The notes under the pieces are model-generated. The model worked only from the letters and a program-made list of their open reading frames with translations, did not search any database and had not been told where the DNA came from. From assembly GCA_029948255.1 (NCBI GenBank), contig JALIZF010001488.1, positions 62,001 to 126,000 on the forward strand: a stretch of DNA of 64,000 bases, written 5' to 3'. Below are positions 24,392 through 36,284 of this stretch, in pieces; position 1 is the stretch's first letter, and every line of letters starts with the position of its first letter. A program made the translations under genes and the position numbers. Origin of the DNA: Telmatactis stephensoni (lineage: Eukaryota; Cnidaria; Anthozoa; Actiniaria; Isophelliidae).

Positions 24392-27300
24392 CTAGACCTG
24401 TGAGGTAGTACGACTGCTAGTGGCTGCACGGTCTTCTACGACAGTATCATATACATTATTGTTGGCTGCTATACCACTGCTGCTGGCTCCACGCTCCTCT
24501 ACGGCAGTATCATTTACGTTGTTATTGTTGGTTGTTATACCACTGCTGCTCGCACCACGGTCCTCTACATCTTGTAGCTCATTATCGACTGTTATAAAAC
24601 TCTTGAACTCTGAATAGAAATAACACTCAAATTAAATGCCTTAAATAATAACAGAATTACAGGGGAACAATTTTTTGAAGATATTCACGATTAGGGGAAT
24701 TCTTGAAAACTTGCCGAAAATTAAATATGTATATTATATCGATAACAACGGAGAATTTAGTTAGAATATATAATTGTGCCGTTGTGTTTTTAGTGAGGAA
24801 AGATAAAGCAAAAAAGATTGTTTCGTGACGTTTTTAAGAAATGGGCGCAGTATACTGCATATTCACTTCCCTGATTTATTTCATATTCATACACAAAAAC
24901 AAGTGCGCTGTCCTAGATTACAAAATCTTTCCAAAATAATTAAAAAAAAAGAATCTTAATTATTGAAGGGACATCCCCTTCGAGTTTTAATTCACAATTA
25001 GCTTGCTGAAGTTCATGGCTTTTTCTTTCAACACCAAGGTTACAATTAGTTTACAACCAAGGTAACGATGATGGCGTGGTTCATAACATGCCACACCTTT
25101 GTAACCAAGGCAACGAAAATGACGTGATAAAGCTTTAAATTCAGTTATTGGCATATGGGTCGGTGTCGATCGGAAAGAGTAAAACCACCCTACTTAGTTA
25201 CGGCAGAAACTCATAACAGGAATGATTTTAAAAGGGCCCTTGAATAAAGCAATTGTTTTTTAAGAGGAGATTTTTATCCATGACGAGCAATAAAAGCGCC
25301 AAAAACTAGACCTTCGAGTGTGAGTTTTAATCCAAATTTTCGTTCTGGATTAACATTCAAATCCTTTTTCTTCCGGTTAAAAACTGATGTACCAAGATAA
25401 AATACCTGTTTAAAACGGATTTTTGATTTGTACAAAGACTTTTTCTTAGCTTGAAGTTGTGTTGGGATTAAGCTTTTTCAAGCTGAATACAAAGAAAACA
25501 TATAGCAAATTGAGCAAATGAAGGCCAGTAAACCTCATTTCGATCCAAATTTTCGCTTTGGATTAACATTTGATTCAACTTCATTTGCCAAAACTACTTA
25601 CAAACAACTTAAACTTTCTGACAGACATGATTGTAGTTTTGTAAACAGCTATTCTTCAACTCAGGAGTTTTTGTCGTTCACTGCTCGAACTTGAAAAATC
25701 CCCTCTTTATTTAATTCTCATCCAATCTATCAGTACCTTCATAAGTTATTCGTCTATCTTGATCAAGTCCAAGATCTTTCAGCATCTCCTTCAGCTCTTC
25801 CCCCTTGTCAAACTCCAAAGTTTCCAACACGTATCTCAACTCCTCTGATTCGATGAAACCTCTTGCATCGACGTCAAATACATTGAAAGCTAGACTGAGA
25901 GCTTCTTCCTCCTCAGGGACTCTTTGTTGTTCCATCATCTGGACAAAGTGTTTAAACTCAACACAGCCACCCTCTGTAGTACATAAATGTCACGTTAGAG
26001 TCTCTTTGATTTAAGGTAGGGTAACCATAGCAAAGTGCCCTTTTCTAATCTGGGGACCTTTTATTAACTGAAACTCAACACCCAACCACCCCCCCCCCCC
26101 CCAGTCCCTTTGATAATAATATAATAAAACTTTTCAAACATGGTCACTCTCTGTGGCGCACAATCGAGTCACGTATAGAGCTCCTTTGAAAGACAGTAAT
26201 GTAATCATTGCAAAGTGTTTTTTCCGTAGTGTGGGGCTCTTTGTGGTTCAATCATCTGAAAAAAGCTCTAGCCTCAGACTCACCATGGCAGGGGCATATC
26301 CAAGGGGGGGGGGTCCTAGGGTGCCCGTGACCCCCCTTTGAAAACAAAAAGATGATAGAAATAAAAGAATCTGATTGAGAAATTGGAAGTGTGACCCCCC
26401 TTTGGTGGAAAATGGAAAGTGTGACCCCCCCCTTTGAAATATTCTGGATACGCCCCTGCATGGCCACCCTCGATCTGTAGCCACCCACATTCATAAAAGT
26501 CACGTTAGAGCCCCTTTAAATAGAGGTAGGACGATTCTTATAGGGAAATGAAATCTTTTGTCAATAGCGTTACACCGCATGTTTTTGCACATAAACATGG
26601 CTGCCATGAAATCCTGAATACAACATGTTAAGATAAATTTATAGTGATCTCTTTAACTTAATGATATTCAGCTACGCTAAAGTATTCTGTCGACTGTAGT
26701 TTTTCAAATTCCAGGTCAATGTTAAGTCGTTTATGTGCTAACTACTTTTCATCGATCTTTCAGTATTGTGCTTTTATTGCGATAAGATTTTAAAAAATAG
26801 GGTTTCGAGAAAGAAGGGTGCTTTAAAGTGATGTTACACGGAACGGTTCCCTACGTGCCATCGCGCGCATTGGTTCGCGTTACGTTTCGCCGGTTGAACG
26901 AAGCGTAACGTAAACTAAAGCCGCTGGTACCCAGAGTATTGACAACGATTTTTAGCGCAACAATGCTGTGTTTTAAAAATCACCATTGTATAAATGCCAT
27001 GCAATTAAAATTTTTAATGATATCCTGTTGTGTCAGAATGCTGCAGGCTTAACGATCTTCATAAAATTTCTAACAGTTTCCTATCAATTTCTTGCAGCGA
27101 CGCGTGGCATGACTCATAAAAACAAATGAATAAATGCATGAAAATATATAAATCATTTATTTGTTTAAGCGGGCTAGGCTAATTGGCAACCATTCGGCTG
27201 ATGTAGGTCTTCTGTCACTCACACACACTACCACTACAATTCAAATTTACAGCATACAACATCAACTCGCATTTGATTTTTACGGAGAGGAACACTGAGA

Positions 27301-28266
27301 TCCCGAGAAAAACCCTCTGTGGCAAGGGAGAGACAACACATCTAACAAACTCTACTCACATGTGGCATCCGCAGGGCTCGAACCAGTGACCAGACCCGTT
27401 GGACCACAGCGGTAAGAGGCGAGTGGTATATTAACCACTACGCCAGTTTTGCCACCCATGGCAACTGATGATACACAGTGACAACTTTTGACGCAGCAAT
27501 CTTGCTTGCTTTAAAAATCGCGATCTACAATGAGTAACACGCTAAAGGCGGTAAAAGCAGGTCGGACTTCATAAATTAATTAATAAGACCAATGACCAAC
27601 TAGCTTGTTAAACAATGAATATTTTATACACATTATGTGAGTTTTACGTACTTTCAATATCCACTGTGTTCATGATTTCCAGGATATCTTCTTCTCGAGG
27701 ATTCAGGCCCAACATTCGCATCGCTGTGGAGAGCTCGTGCCTTGTCAGCTTGCTCTTGTCTTCCTTGTCTTGTTTGAATAGATCGAACACTGAGACATAT
27801 TCTGAAAACAAATTAAACACAGAAACATTCAAACAAAAAATGACATTTTTTGTCACTGTCAGTTTTAAACTGGGTTCAGTTTATAATTTATGAACACGAA
27901 AGTTATCTAAAAGTAAAAATAATTTGTGTATTAGCAGTGTTTATGATTCTAACTGAGGATTAGCTTGTGATATAACATAATAAGAATTTATGGTGCATTG
28001 TTAAATTTACTTACAAACTTGTCAACATTTATAATTTGGGGGTCAGGGTCGACTGGAAGTTTGAATAATCTCGAGGAACTAACGTTTCACCGAAAACCGA
28101 GAATTATATTTTAGGAAAGTATTCGTTACCTTTCACTTGGTCCTCTGACAGGTAGTCCTACAACATAGCATAAATTTAATGAAAATTTTCCCTACTTGAC
28201 GAGAAATAAAGTTTTGTATAATCAGGGTTTACTTACAATTGCTTTTGAGTTCTTTTCCTCTGCCAT
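24392..28266 (-). CDS. Degenerate EF-hand protein with a repeated Ser/Asn-rich tail
   Basis: Five minus-strand exons: 28266-28237, 28157-28130, 27801-27652, 25973-25737 and 24609-24392, all in frame, giving 220 residues. Exons 2-4 correspond in size and phase to those of the neighbouring EF-hand gene, so the two are tandem paralogues. Here exon 1 codes ten residues (MAEEKNSKAI) instead of ATG alone. EF1 (about 29-42) is a 14-residue loop without the normal ligands. EF2 (67-78, DIEKGGCVEFKH) lacks the final acidic residue. EF3 (103-114, DVDARGFIESEE) is closest to canonical but has Arg at position 5. EF4 (LDQDRRITYEEF) is two residues short, exactly as in the paralogue. The last exon adds a tail with two good and one partial copy of a ~20-residue unit built on VE(D/E)RGASSSGI-NNN-DT. 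It may have lost most calcium binding and act as a structural or regulatory light-chain-like protein; that is inference. Confidence 0.75.
26289..26458. mobile_element. MITE with CAGGGGCxTATCCA ends
   Basis: Left end CAGGGGCATATCC and right end GGATACGCCCCTG are inverted copies. The inside has three CCCCCCTTTG words. Intronic in the minus-strand EF-hand gene. Confidence 0.6.
27277..27455 (-). repeat. tRNA-derived SINE copy
   Basis: On the minus strand GGCGTAGTGGTTAA (A-box-like) is followed by GGTTCGAGCCC (B box). The downstream body, with AACAAACTCTACTCACATG and GAGAAAAACCCT words, matches the copy at 47.47-47.64 kb, making this a dispersed SINE family. It lies in an intron of the degenerate EF-hand gene. 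Confidence 0.7.
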
Positions 28267-29603
28267 AGCGAAATTCTCCGCTCCGAAAGCTTTTTTGTCG
28301 GATAAATTGGAAAGAGAAGTGTCATCTACGAATTGGGTACGTTTGGCAATATTACGTTAGAATGAGAGCCAATTTGCTAAGTAAATAAATAGTGGCAGAA
28401 TGAGATCATATTTCAGCTTGGAAACGTACTTAGAACTCAGCACGACGCGCATTAACGGATAATTTTGTTTACAAGTTGTTGGGACATTTTTGGAAGAAAA
28501 CTCGTTTATTGGAAAAACTTAAAACTGAATTAAATTATGGAAATTTCAAAACGTAGTGAGTTGAACGTCATTAAGACTATAGGCAACTCTCTTATATATT
28601 GTCCTGCGGCAATTTTATATTTTCCAGACAGTACAATGCCTTGGTTTTAAGACAAATAATACAACATTCCGTATGGACAACACATTTTTAAAATCATGGA
28701 ATGTGCAAAACGTCTATTGTATGAACGTTTCTTGTGTGTTTACATGTTAAAACTGATCTTCTGAATCCTCTGAATCGACTCATATACAAGCGTACTTTCA
28801 AAACTGACGGTCTGCTTCAACGTATATACTCAGTAAAATTATCTGCATAGCACGTTTTTGGATTCACGCTTCTTACTTCAGAAAATACAAAGTTAGTCTG
28901 CAAAGAAAACTTGACATGCATATTCAAACACAGATCTTATGCAAGGTTGACAAAAAATTGAACTCGGACAAGTTTGTGTCGAACATGCATGGCAAGTTGG
29001 AAGCATCTTGCCTTTGTCCTCCGGCCCTCCTTGTTTAGTCAAGGAGCTAATATATGTGTAGCCAGCAACGTTTTCAGACATTATTGTTAATGATAGCAGA
29101 TAAATTAGTACATAAATCGACAAACTTAAAAACTTAAGTTTTTGATATTTCATTATGGCTAGCAGTCTTTGATAAGTAGGCCATCAAGTGAAGGTCATTC
29201 CATGCTATTTGTTTTCTATATTTTCTATGTTTTCGTATAAGTTCAGTAGTATATTATTTTGAATAATTTATTAGTATCATTTCTTAGTAGAACATGTAAT
29301 TCAATCCGTTCACAACTGTCTGCGAAATGTGTAATTTTAATAATTATATATTTTATGATCGGTGGTTATCAGTGCAAGGTCTCCATGAGCCACTTTAATT
29401 TTTTCAGAACATCATGGGTATCCACGAGCTACCTCTGTCAGCGGCTACACATCAAAATTAAGGCGCACTCAATCGGCGGAACGCCTGGCGGTTTATTACC
29501 TAGAAACGTTCAAATTGTCTAAACGAATTCTTTTCTTGTAAAAACTGTCAAAAAAATGTCAATTTTGCAATAATTTTGCCAAGCAGGTGTCAAACCTTTC
29601 AAT
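28267..29603. promoter_or_regulatory. Divergent intergenic region between EF-hand gene and DNAAF10
   Basis: The minus-strand EF-hand gene starts at 28266 and plus-strand DNAAF10 at 29604, so promoters for both should lie here. No clear TATA or CpG-rich block was identified. A small open frame at 28893-29153 is listed separately. Confidence 0.45.
28893..29153 (-). CDS. Possible small secreted cysteine-containing protein
   Basis: An 86-codon open frame. Its N-terminus has a lysine-containing start, then a long hydrophobic stretch (residues about 7-24), as in a signal peptide or membrane anchor. The C-terminal part carries six Cys with spacing C-x2-C-x4-C-x5-C-x2-C-x9-C, beginning at CHAC. No family recognised, no codon-bias test done and no clear polyadenylation signal found, so it may be chance. 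Confidence 0.25.
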   Translation of the reverse strand: MKYQKLKFLSLSIYVLIYLLSLTIMSENVAGYTYISSLTKQGGPEDKGKMLPTCHACSTQTCPSSIFCQPCIRSVFEYACQVFFAD

Positions 29604-32600
29604 ATGGATAAACCACAGATCATTTCCCATGTGCAGAAATCTCTTAACTACACGGTATTCGATGGAAAATGGATTCCTTGTAGTGCAAGGTTTGTTGTGC
29701 TTGGAAATCATGCGAGAGGAACGGGTGCAATGCAGATTTATGAAGTATCACATGGCGATGTTAAATTACTTAAAGATGTAAGATATTTTATTTAATTTGA
29801 ATTAATATGCCAGTATTTTATTTAACTAAAACGTTCCTTGGTGTGTTTTAACAGCTGGCTAAGAAAAGTGGCGAATAAATTGTTCACGTTGTGAAAATCG
29901 AAGAGAGATAATTTGAGTATCTCATCTTTGTATGGCTAAATTTTTGATGTTTTGGGTATTTTAGTAAAAACCTCGCACTTTGAACACTTTCTGACAGACA
30001 GACAAACAATCAGTTAAACAGATGCAACATTCGGGGCACATTATTAGTGCAATACATTGGGAGATTTCTCTATATGGCAAACTTCCAAAGGGACTCTTTA
30101 TATATAGAAAGAGTTTGCCCTAGATCTTTGTTTGATGTATTTTTGTTATCAGCCACAAGGAATTATACCATTGATTATTCAACCATCTACTGTTAGTTAA
30201 ATATTTGCAGAAGGAATACATGTATGTCATCTTGATACAGACTTCCTGCTTGCTTATATATGTATCTATTCTAATGTTAATGCTAATGATTGTGTATCTC
30301 TTAGGTGGAGAAAAGAACACCATTTAAATGTGGCACCTTTGGTGCTTCAAGCCTCCAGCAACGTTACTTAGCAACAGGAGATTTTGAAGGCAAAATGATG
30401 ATATGGTACTGAAAAACAAAAAAGTGCAGAAACATTATCAGAGAAAAAATACAAAAAATGCATTATATATTTTAACATTACTGAAAATGTTGTTTATTGT
30501 TCAGTTTTAGGACCAATTTGAATATAATTAAAAGCATAATTGGTTTTCAATTAATAAATTGTTCTTTAGGACTTTTAATGCACTTTTTGCATTTTTATTG
30601 TGATAGTGTATCTGCATTTAGCTGTGTTAAAAATGCAGTAGATAAATATAACCTTTTATGTAGTATTTTAAAATGATATGAAACAGGCCTAAAAATACCT
30701 GAATTTATTTCAAATATTTTAATCAATAGATCAATTTACCAAATTTACATGTATACTGACTATAAACAACACATAGCTGCCAACCCTCCCGGATAATCCG
30801 GGAGTCTCCAGATTTTGGGCCTCGTCTCCCGGTCTCCCGGATAAAGACCTAAATCTCCCGGATATTATCGCTCGAACCCTGAAATCGCGGCCATTTTAAC
30901 TGAAGTATCGTCTATCCTTCTTGAAAAATCGTCCCCCACCCCACTGAGCGTGAAAATTGACCCAATTGTAAGAAAAAAATGTTGATCTCCAGATACGAAA
31001 GCCTTGGGGGTTGGCAGCTATGCAACATGACATCATTTTCAAGACCATTATGAATAAATGGATTTGAGGAATGTCAATTGCTGGCTTTCAATTGACATCA
31101 AGACGGCCATCTTGGTTGAACTTCAACAAAAGATTGCTCATTAGTGTGTCTTGTTCGTTCAACCAACATGGCTGCCACTCTTTTATATTTTGACTCTCAA
31201 GGGAATGATTGAAAACCACCAATAAACTGTTATTGTTACAGTCATTCAAAATTTATACTGACCACATAAAATAGTCAAGACTGGGTTTTCAAATCTATAC
31301 ATGGGTACTTGTACTTAGTGATATTCACTGATTGATGACATTATATATAACCTGTATTTTTTTGATGCAATATACATTAATGCCAGCTGTAATTGGGCTC
31401 AGTTTTTTCAAAATCAGGTTAGTGCTAACCAAGGGTTAAATCCAAAGAAAACCATTAATTTTATAACCACTGGTTTTAAGTGGTAACTCACTTTCAAACA
31501 ATGGAGCCTAGGGCTTTGGTAAAAATATATCAAAAAATATTGTGTGCAAAAGTCAAGTGACACTTACAGTATTACCAGAGATGTCACAAAAGAAAAATTC
31601 CCTTTATCACTTTAAAGCAAAATTGCATTTGTCTATTGTAAACATACATTTGTATAGATGATTGTTTTCATTTTATGAGAATAATATAATCCAAAGTGAA
31701 AGCTTAATATTGCTCAAATCCCAAGGGTATAGAAACAATATTTTACTAGTCCAACTAGTAAAGAGTCCTCCCAAAAAATGTAGCTGGCTATCAGTGAAGT
31801 AATAATCATTTTTAAATGTTAATAATGGCATGATTGGTATTTCCCACAGGAACCTTGAGAATACAGAAAGACCTATCTACTCTGTTAAAGCACACTCACA
31901 AATCATAAACGCTATTGATGGTGTAGGTGGACTAGGGATAGGAGAAGGGGCACCAGAGATTGTCACTGGCAGTAGAGATGGTAATAATGAAGTATAAAAG
32001 TGTAGAATGATGCATCCAAATCCTGACTGTTCTTTAAAGTCAACTAATTAATCACAAACTACAGTACCCAATGTCCATTTTGGTCTCAGCTTCTATGTTT
32101 TAAAGGATCAACGTTTGTGAAATTTATTAGTAAGTTAGCTGTTGATACTGGTAGCTCTTGGACAGTGGACATGCAGTCAACTACATTGTAACTTCATCTT
32201 CTTGTCAGTCCTTCCACACCATGTGTCCCTTTATAGGGAGGTCACAAAAATTGTAGCAGTAGCAGCAGTTGTAAAAGAAATAAATTCTTTGAAATGTACA
32301 GTACATGTACTTATATGTAAATTTTGTCTTTATCTTGAGAATTTTGTTTTTTGTTTTTTTTCAAAGGGTCTGTATGTGTATGGGATCCTCGTCAAAAAGA
32401 AACACCTGTTGCCCAAATGTTACCCGCTGAAGGACAAGAAGGAAGAGACTGCTGGGCTGTTGCATTTGGTATAACCAGGATTTTTACCCTAACTTAACTA
32501 TAAATAAATGAAGGGTTCAATGTGAAAATGGCCTAAGTGACTTTTTGATGATATTTTTTCAATGACAAAATGGTATAATTAACTTTCCTATGCGGGAAAA

Positions 32601-35457
32601 ATCAATCTCAGGACATCCATCAAAAAGTCACTTAGGTCATTTTCACAGCAAATCCTTCAAATATTAAACCATGGTTGAGGTTCTTGGCAAGATTTTCCAT
32701 CTACAGTCTGTGACCACTTCTTAATTGGACCCCTTATTAGACATCACCCTTTATTAAGCAGGCACTAGCTCAGGTCTCGGCCAAAAAGTTCATTACATAT
32801 TCACTGTAAAATGAACCTCCAATTAGCCGACACCTCTATTGAGAGGACACAAGGCAAGGTCCCTAAGGGCCGGTTCACACTAGCAACATAAGCGCAAGCA
32901 ACGTATGCAGACTCAGTAGCTCATTTATCACTCCGTGTGAGAAAAAACAAACTTATAATGGCAGAGCAGTATGCTATTGAGTCCGCGTATGCTTATGCGG
33001 TGTGTGAACCAACCCAAGGCATCTGCTGAATAGATGTACCACTGTATTTAAAATTTTTGCATGTTTGTGAAAAATCCTCCATTGTAATTTGGTCCAGACT
33101 GAATCATCATGTACATGTACATGCTAAAATAGCAAAGATCTTCATAACCTGGAATTTTTTCACAATTTCGAATGTGATTACTTACAGTGCAGTCAGAAAG
33201 GATACGCTGTATGCATTCACGTCATATAGTATATCAATCAGCATCAGCTATAATAATATATTTTGTCATGTATTTTGAATACAGGCAATGCGTACAACAC
33301 TTCAGAGCGTGTTGTAGCTGCTGGATATGATAATGGTGACATTAAATTGTTTGACTTAAAGAAAATGGCAATCAAATGGGAAACTAACATCAAGAATGGG
33401 GTAAGTTTATTGCTCTTTATAACAGATTATCAGATTGCATGGGTATCCAGCTATTATGATAGAAATGGCTAGTACAAGTCAAGGCTACTTTATCACTCTT
33501 GTATGTCTTACTCTTTGTTTGTTTGTTTGTTTGTCTGTTTGTTTGTTTGTTTGTTTAATGTTTGTTTGTTTGTTTGTTTGTTTGTTTATTTGTGTAGTCA
33601 TTCAGTAGGAGCTAGAGCCAGTCCAGTTTCCCTTACTCACATGCAATAGGCCTATAATGGCATCAAAAGTGTTTAATATTGTAACAATTTATGTATATGT
33701 ACTTTTAATTAATATTATTATAATTATAATTTACTTAAATGCAAGCAGTCATTGGTTTCTTTATTTATTATTTTATTGATTCATTCACTCTTGTGTTAAA
33801 GGTGTGTGGTCTTGAATTTGATCGTAAAGATATACTCATGAATAAACTAGTTGCTACAACATTAGAGTCTAAGTTCCATGTCTTTGATGTGAGAACACTA
33901 CACCCTGATAAAGGATATGCTTCTATGAGTGAAAAGGTATTTTGTATTACATGTCATTTGAAGTGAAATTGTGCATTGCTTAAAGAGTACAGCAATGTAT
34001 GCTGCATTAATTTAAAGTGCATTTGAAGCAGAAATTCAAATACATGATCATTCACAATTAAATTTATTGTTTGAAACACATGATTCAAACATTTGAAATG
34101 CTAGAAAAAAAGAGATGAAATAAATATATTTATCATATAATTATTTATAAAATACCTATATTTCTTAAGTTCGAAAACTTGTTCTTTTCACTAGTGAAAA
34201 TAACATGTTCTTTTCACTAGTGAAAAGATCATTACCATTGTTAATTGAGCACATTTACTCTAAAGATAGTTTGTTGTCTCTTGATTTGATAATTATATGA
34301 TAAATAGAATATTACATGTTCGCTTGGAGATGCGGATTTATCTTCTCGTTGTTGAAATTATCTCTCACTCGTTCGCTGCGCTCACTCGTGAGAGTACATC
34401 AATCGAACACTCGAAGATAAAATCCGTATCGCTCCGCGCGCCCATGTAATATCCTCTCTATATAAATTGAATATTACATCAGTACCAAAAAATACCACTG
34501 TTGAACTAAATCAAAATTGTAGTGTACATTTAAGTGTATGTGCAGTGTACATCTGCTGTAAAAACAGACATATGAAGTCTAAAGCAGTGTCCATGTTATT
34601 TTAAATTATCATTTCAGGCTCATAATTCTACAGTCTGGTGTGCCAGACATCTCCCACAGAACAGAGATATATTTATGACTTGTGGTGGTTCTGGAACTCT
34701 TAATTTATGGAAATAGTAAGGATTTTGTTTAGTATGGTTGTCCATCAATATCATCATCATCTACATGTGTATTCTCATTATTTCCACAATTATCATCATC
34801 ATCATGATCATAATCATCATATTCTACAGTATATTGTCATTATTTTCATCATCATCTGATCATCATCATCAAATATTTATATTACATTGTACTGTTAATT
34901 CAGCCATCTCAAATTAAAGTGGCCTCTGTGTAACATATATTCAGTGAATTCATTGCAATATTTTTCCTTGATTTCTCAGCTCATATCCAGAGAAACGTGT
35001 GGAAAAGGATCCAAATGGATTGGAATATGGTGTTGCTGGTTCTGTTGTTCGTCTTCAAAATGCTACTTTATCTACACAGCCTATTAGTTCTTTAGACTGG
35101 AGTCCAGATAAAGTAAGACCTGAAATTCTATGCTACAATATTTATTTCTTCATGCATTCATTTTTAATTAATTTATTCTTATTTCATTCATTATTCCTTC
35201 CTTTCTTCCTTTCTTCCTTCCTTATTCTTTACCAATTTCATGATTGATTATGTTTCCAATTCATTTCATTTTTATCCATTTCATTTACTTGATGTTCATA
35301 TATTTATCCCAATTTCCCTCCCATCTCTTCATTCATTCATCCACATAATCGAATGCTATTTATTTTGTTTATATATTTTCAGACTGGACTATGTCTATGT
35401 ACCTCATTTGACCAAACTCTAAGAGTCATCATTGTCACCAAGATGAACAAAGTTTAG
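29604..35457 (+). CDS. DNAAF10: DNAAF10 / WDR92 WD40 protein
   Basis: Nine exons: 29604-29777, 30305-30405, 31850-31980, 32367-32468, 33285-33400, 33802-33936, 34618-34715, 34980-35112, 35383-35457. Every junction is in frame and the product is 354 residues, against about 357 in vertebrates. The whole protein reads as WDR92 (Monad): the start [20 protein letters not shown], the WD-type strands [25 protein letters not shown] and [11 protein letters not shown], then [12 protein letters not shown] and the C-terminus [12 protein letters not shown]. The family forms a seven-bladed propeller that works with the R2TP/prefoldin-like co-chaperone in cytoplasmic preassembly of axonemal dynein arms. This implies motile cilia or flagella in the organism. 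A nearby in-frame-shifted ATG was rejected because only 29604 gives the conserved N-terminus. Introns hold several MITEs. An AATAAA lies at 35642. Confidence 0.96.
30772..31022. mobile_element. MITE with CATAGCTGCCAACCC ends
   Basis: Left CATAGCTGCCAACCC and right GGGTTGGCAGCTATG are perfect inverted ends. The interior has repeated TCTCCCGGA words. A relative lies at 44.52-44.89 kb. Intronic in DNAAF10. Confidence 0.7.
31083..31222. mobile_element. MITE, relative of the 18.3-kb element
   Basis: Inverted words GCCATCTTGGTTGAAC and GTTCAACCAACATGGC flank a short loop. Outer GGCTTTCAATTG and AATGATTGAAAACC are related inverted ends. The interior shares CTTCAACAAAAGAT and AATGAG/TGCTCATTAG-type words with 18300-18448. 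Confidence 0.5.
32522..32646. mobile_element. 125-bp MITE with 29-bp ends
   Basis: GTGAAAATGGCCTAAGTGAC at left continues to TTTTTGATG. It is mirrored at right by CATCAAAAAGTCACTTAGG on to TTTTCAC with one mismatch. Lies in the DNAAF10 intron after exon 4. Confidence 0.75.
32867..33012. mobile_element. MITE with GGGCCGGTTCACAC ends
   Basis: Left GGTTCACACTAGCAACATAAGC and right GCTTATGCGGTGTGTGAACC are imperfect inverted ends, with inner CGTATGCAGACTCA and TGAGTCCGCGTATGC pairing. Intronic in DNAAF10. Confidence 0.6.
33513..33600. repeat. GTTT microsatellite
   Basis: Run of GTTT units with a few interruptions in a DNAAF10 intron. Confidence 0.9.
34306..34459. mobile_element. MITE with AATATTACATG ends
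   Basis: Left GAATATTACATG...GATGCGGATTT and right AAATCCGTATCGC...CATGTAATATCC are inverted ends. Inner TCTTCTCG and CGAAGATA words also pair. Intronic in DNAAF10. Confidence 0.6.
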
Positions 35458-35641
35458 CAATTCTTAGAAATATTTTACTCAATTTTGTACAGTCATGTTG
35501 TATATTTATGCTTTGAGAAGTGCAGTCATCAAGTAAATATTACCATTGTTTGTGTATATTAAGTTTTCAGTGATATAGGCTTAATATAAGTGACATCAGG
35601 AGAGCTTAATAACTATAAGACTAAGACTCTACTCACACCCT

Positions 35642-35647
35642 AATAAA
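35642..35647 (+). terminator. Polyadenylation signal for DNAAF10
   Basis: AATAAA about 185 bases after the DNAAF10 stop codon and upstream of the next gene. Confidence 0.45.
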
Positions 35648-35897
35648 CATCAGTGGCCAAGTCTGATGTGCTGCCCCTACATGTAGCTAGCTACATTTGA
35701 GCTATTTGGAGAACTTGGCTCATGTGAATTCAGCTGGTGCTGAATGCAAATGCATGGGAAACATGTATATTTTTTAGCATGCATGTGCAAGTGGTTGTTA
35801 ACAAGCAGTTCCAAAAAACCCAAATGTTATGTATCATCAGTCTATAGTTGACACAGTGTTCTCCTGGTGAAATGTTACGAGTCCACCCAATGCCAAT

Positions 35898-36031
35898 GTG
35901 TAGTTCCAGAAAATATCCATACCCCCACCACAGAGGGAATTGGAAATTTTGGAGGGGAGGGGGGGGTCAGAGAAGAATAAAAATGGAAGTTCCAGGTGTT
36001 GGCAGTATGGATATTTTCTGGAACTGCACAA
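35898..36031. mobile_element. MITE with TTCCAGAAAATATCCATA ends
   Basis: TAGTTCCAGAAAATATCCATA at left, shortly after 35898, is mirrored by TATGGATATTTTCTGGAACTG at right. It lies in the 0.8-kb gap between DNAAF10 and the TPM-RING gene and so close to that gene's promoter. Confidence 0.75.
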
Positions 36032-36284
36032 TTTGCATCCTGGACAATTTTTTATATAATTTGACAGTTTTGAAAAAGAGAATAAATTATAAATACAATA
36101 TTCAAAGTGGTACAATATTTAATCCTGGCATGGTCCCAATGTATGACACAGTGCAGGTGTTTGCAGTCTATGTTTGCCGGGCTTCCTGTGTATGGAAAGC
36201 GCTTGCGCAGACGATGTGCTTACATGCAAAATCTTGTCAAGGTTTCATCAGTTTCAGTTTTGAAGACGCATCTTAAAAGCAGAA

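Noticed and set aside
35848..36276. 142-codon plus-strand frame upstream of the TPM-RING gene
   Set aside because: Mostly MITE sequence; composition unlike the neighbouring real exons.
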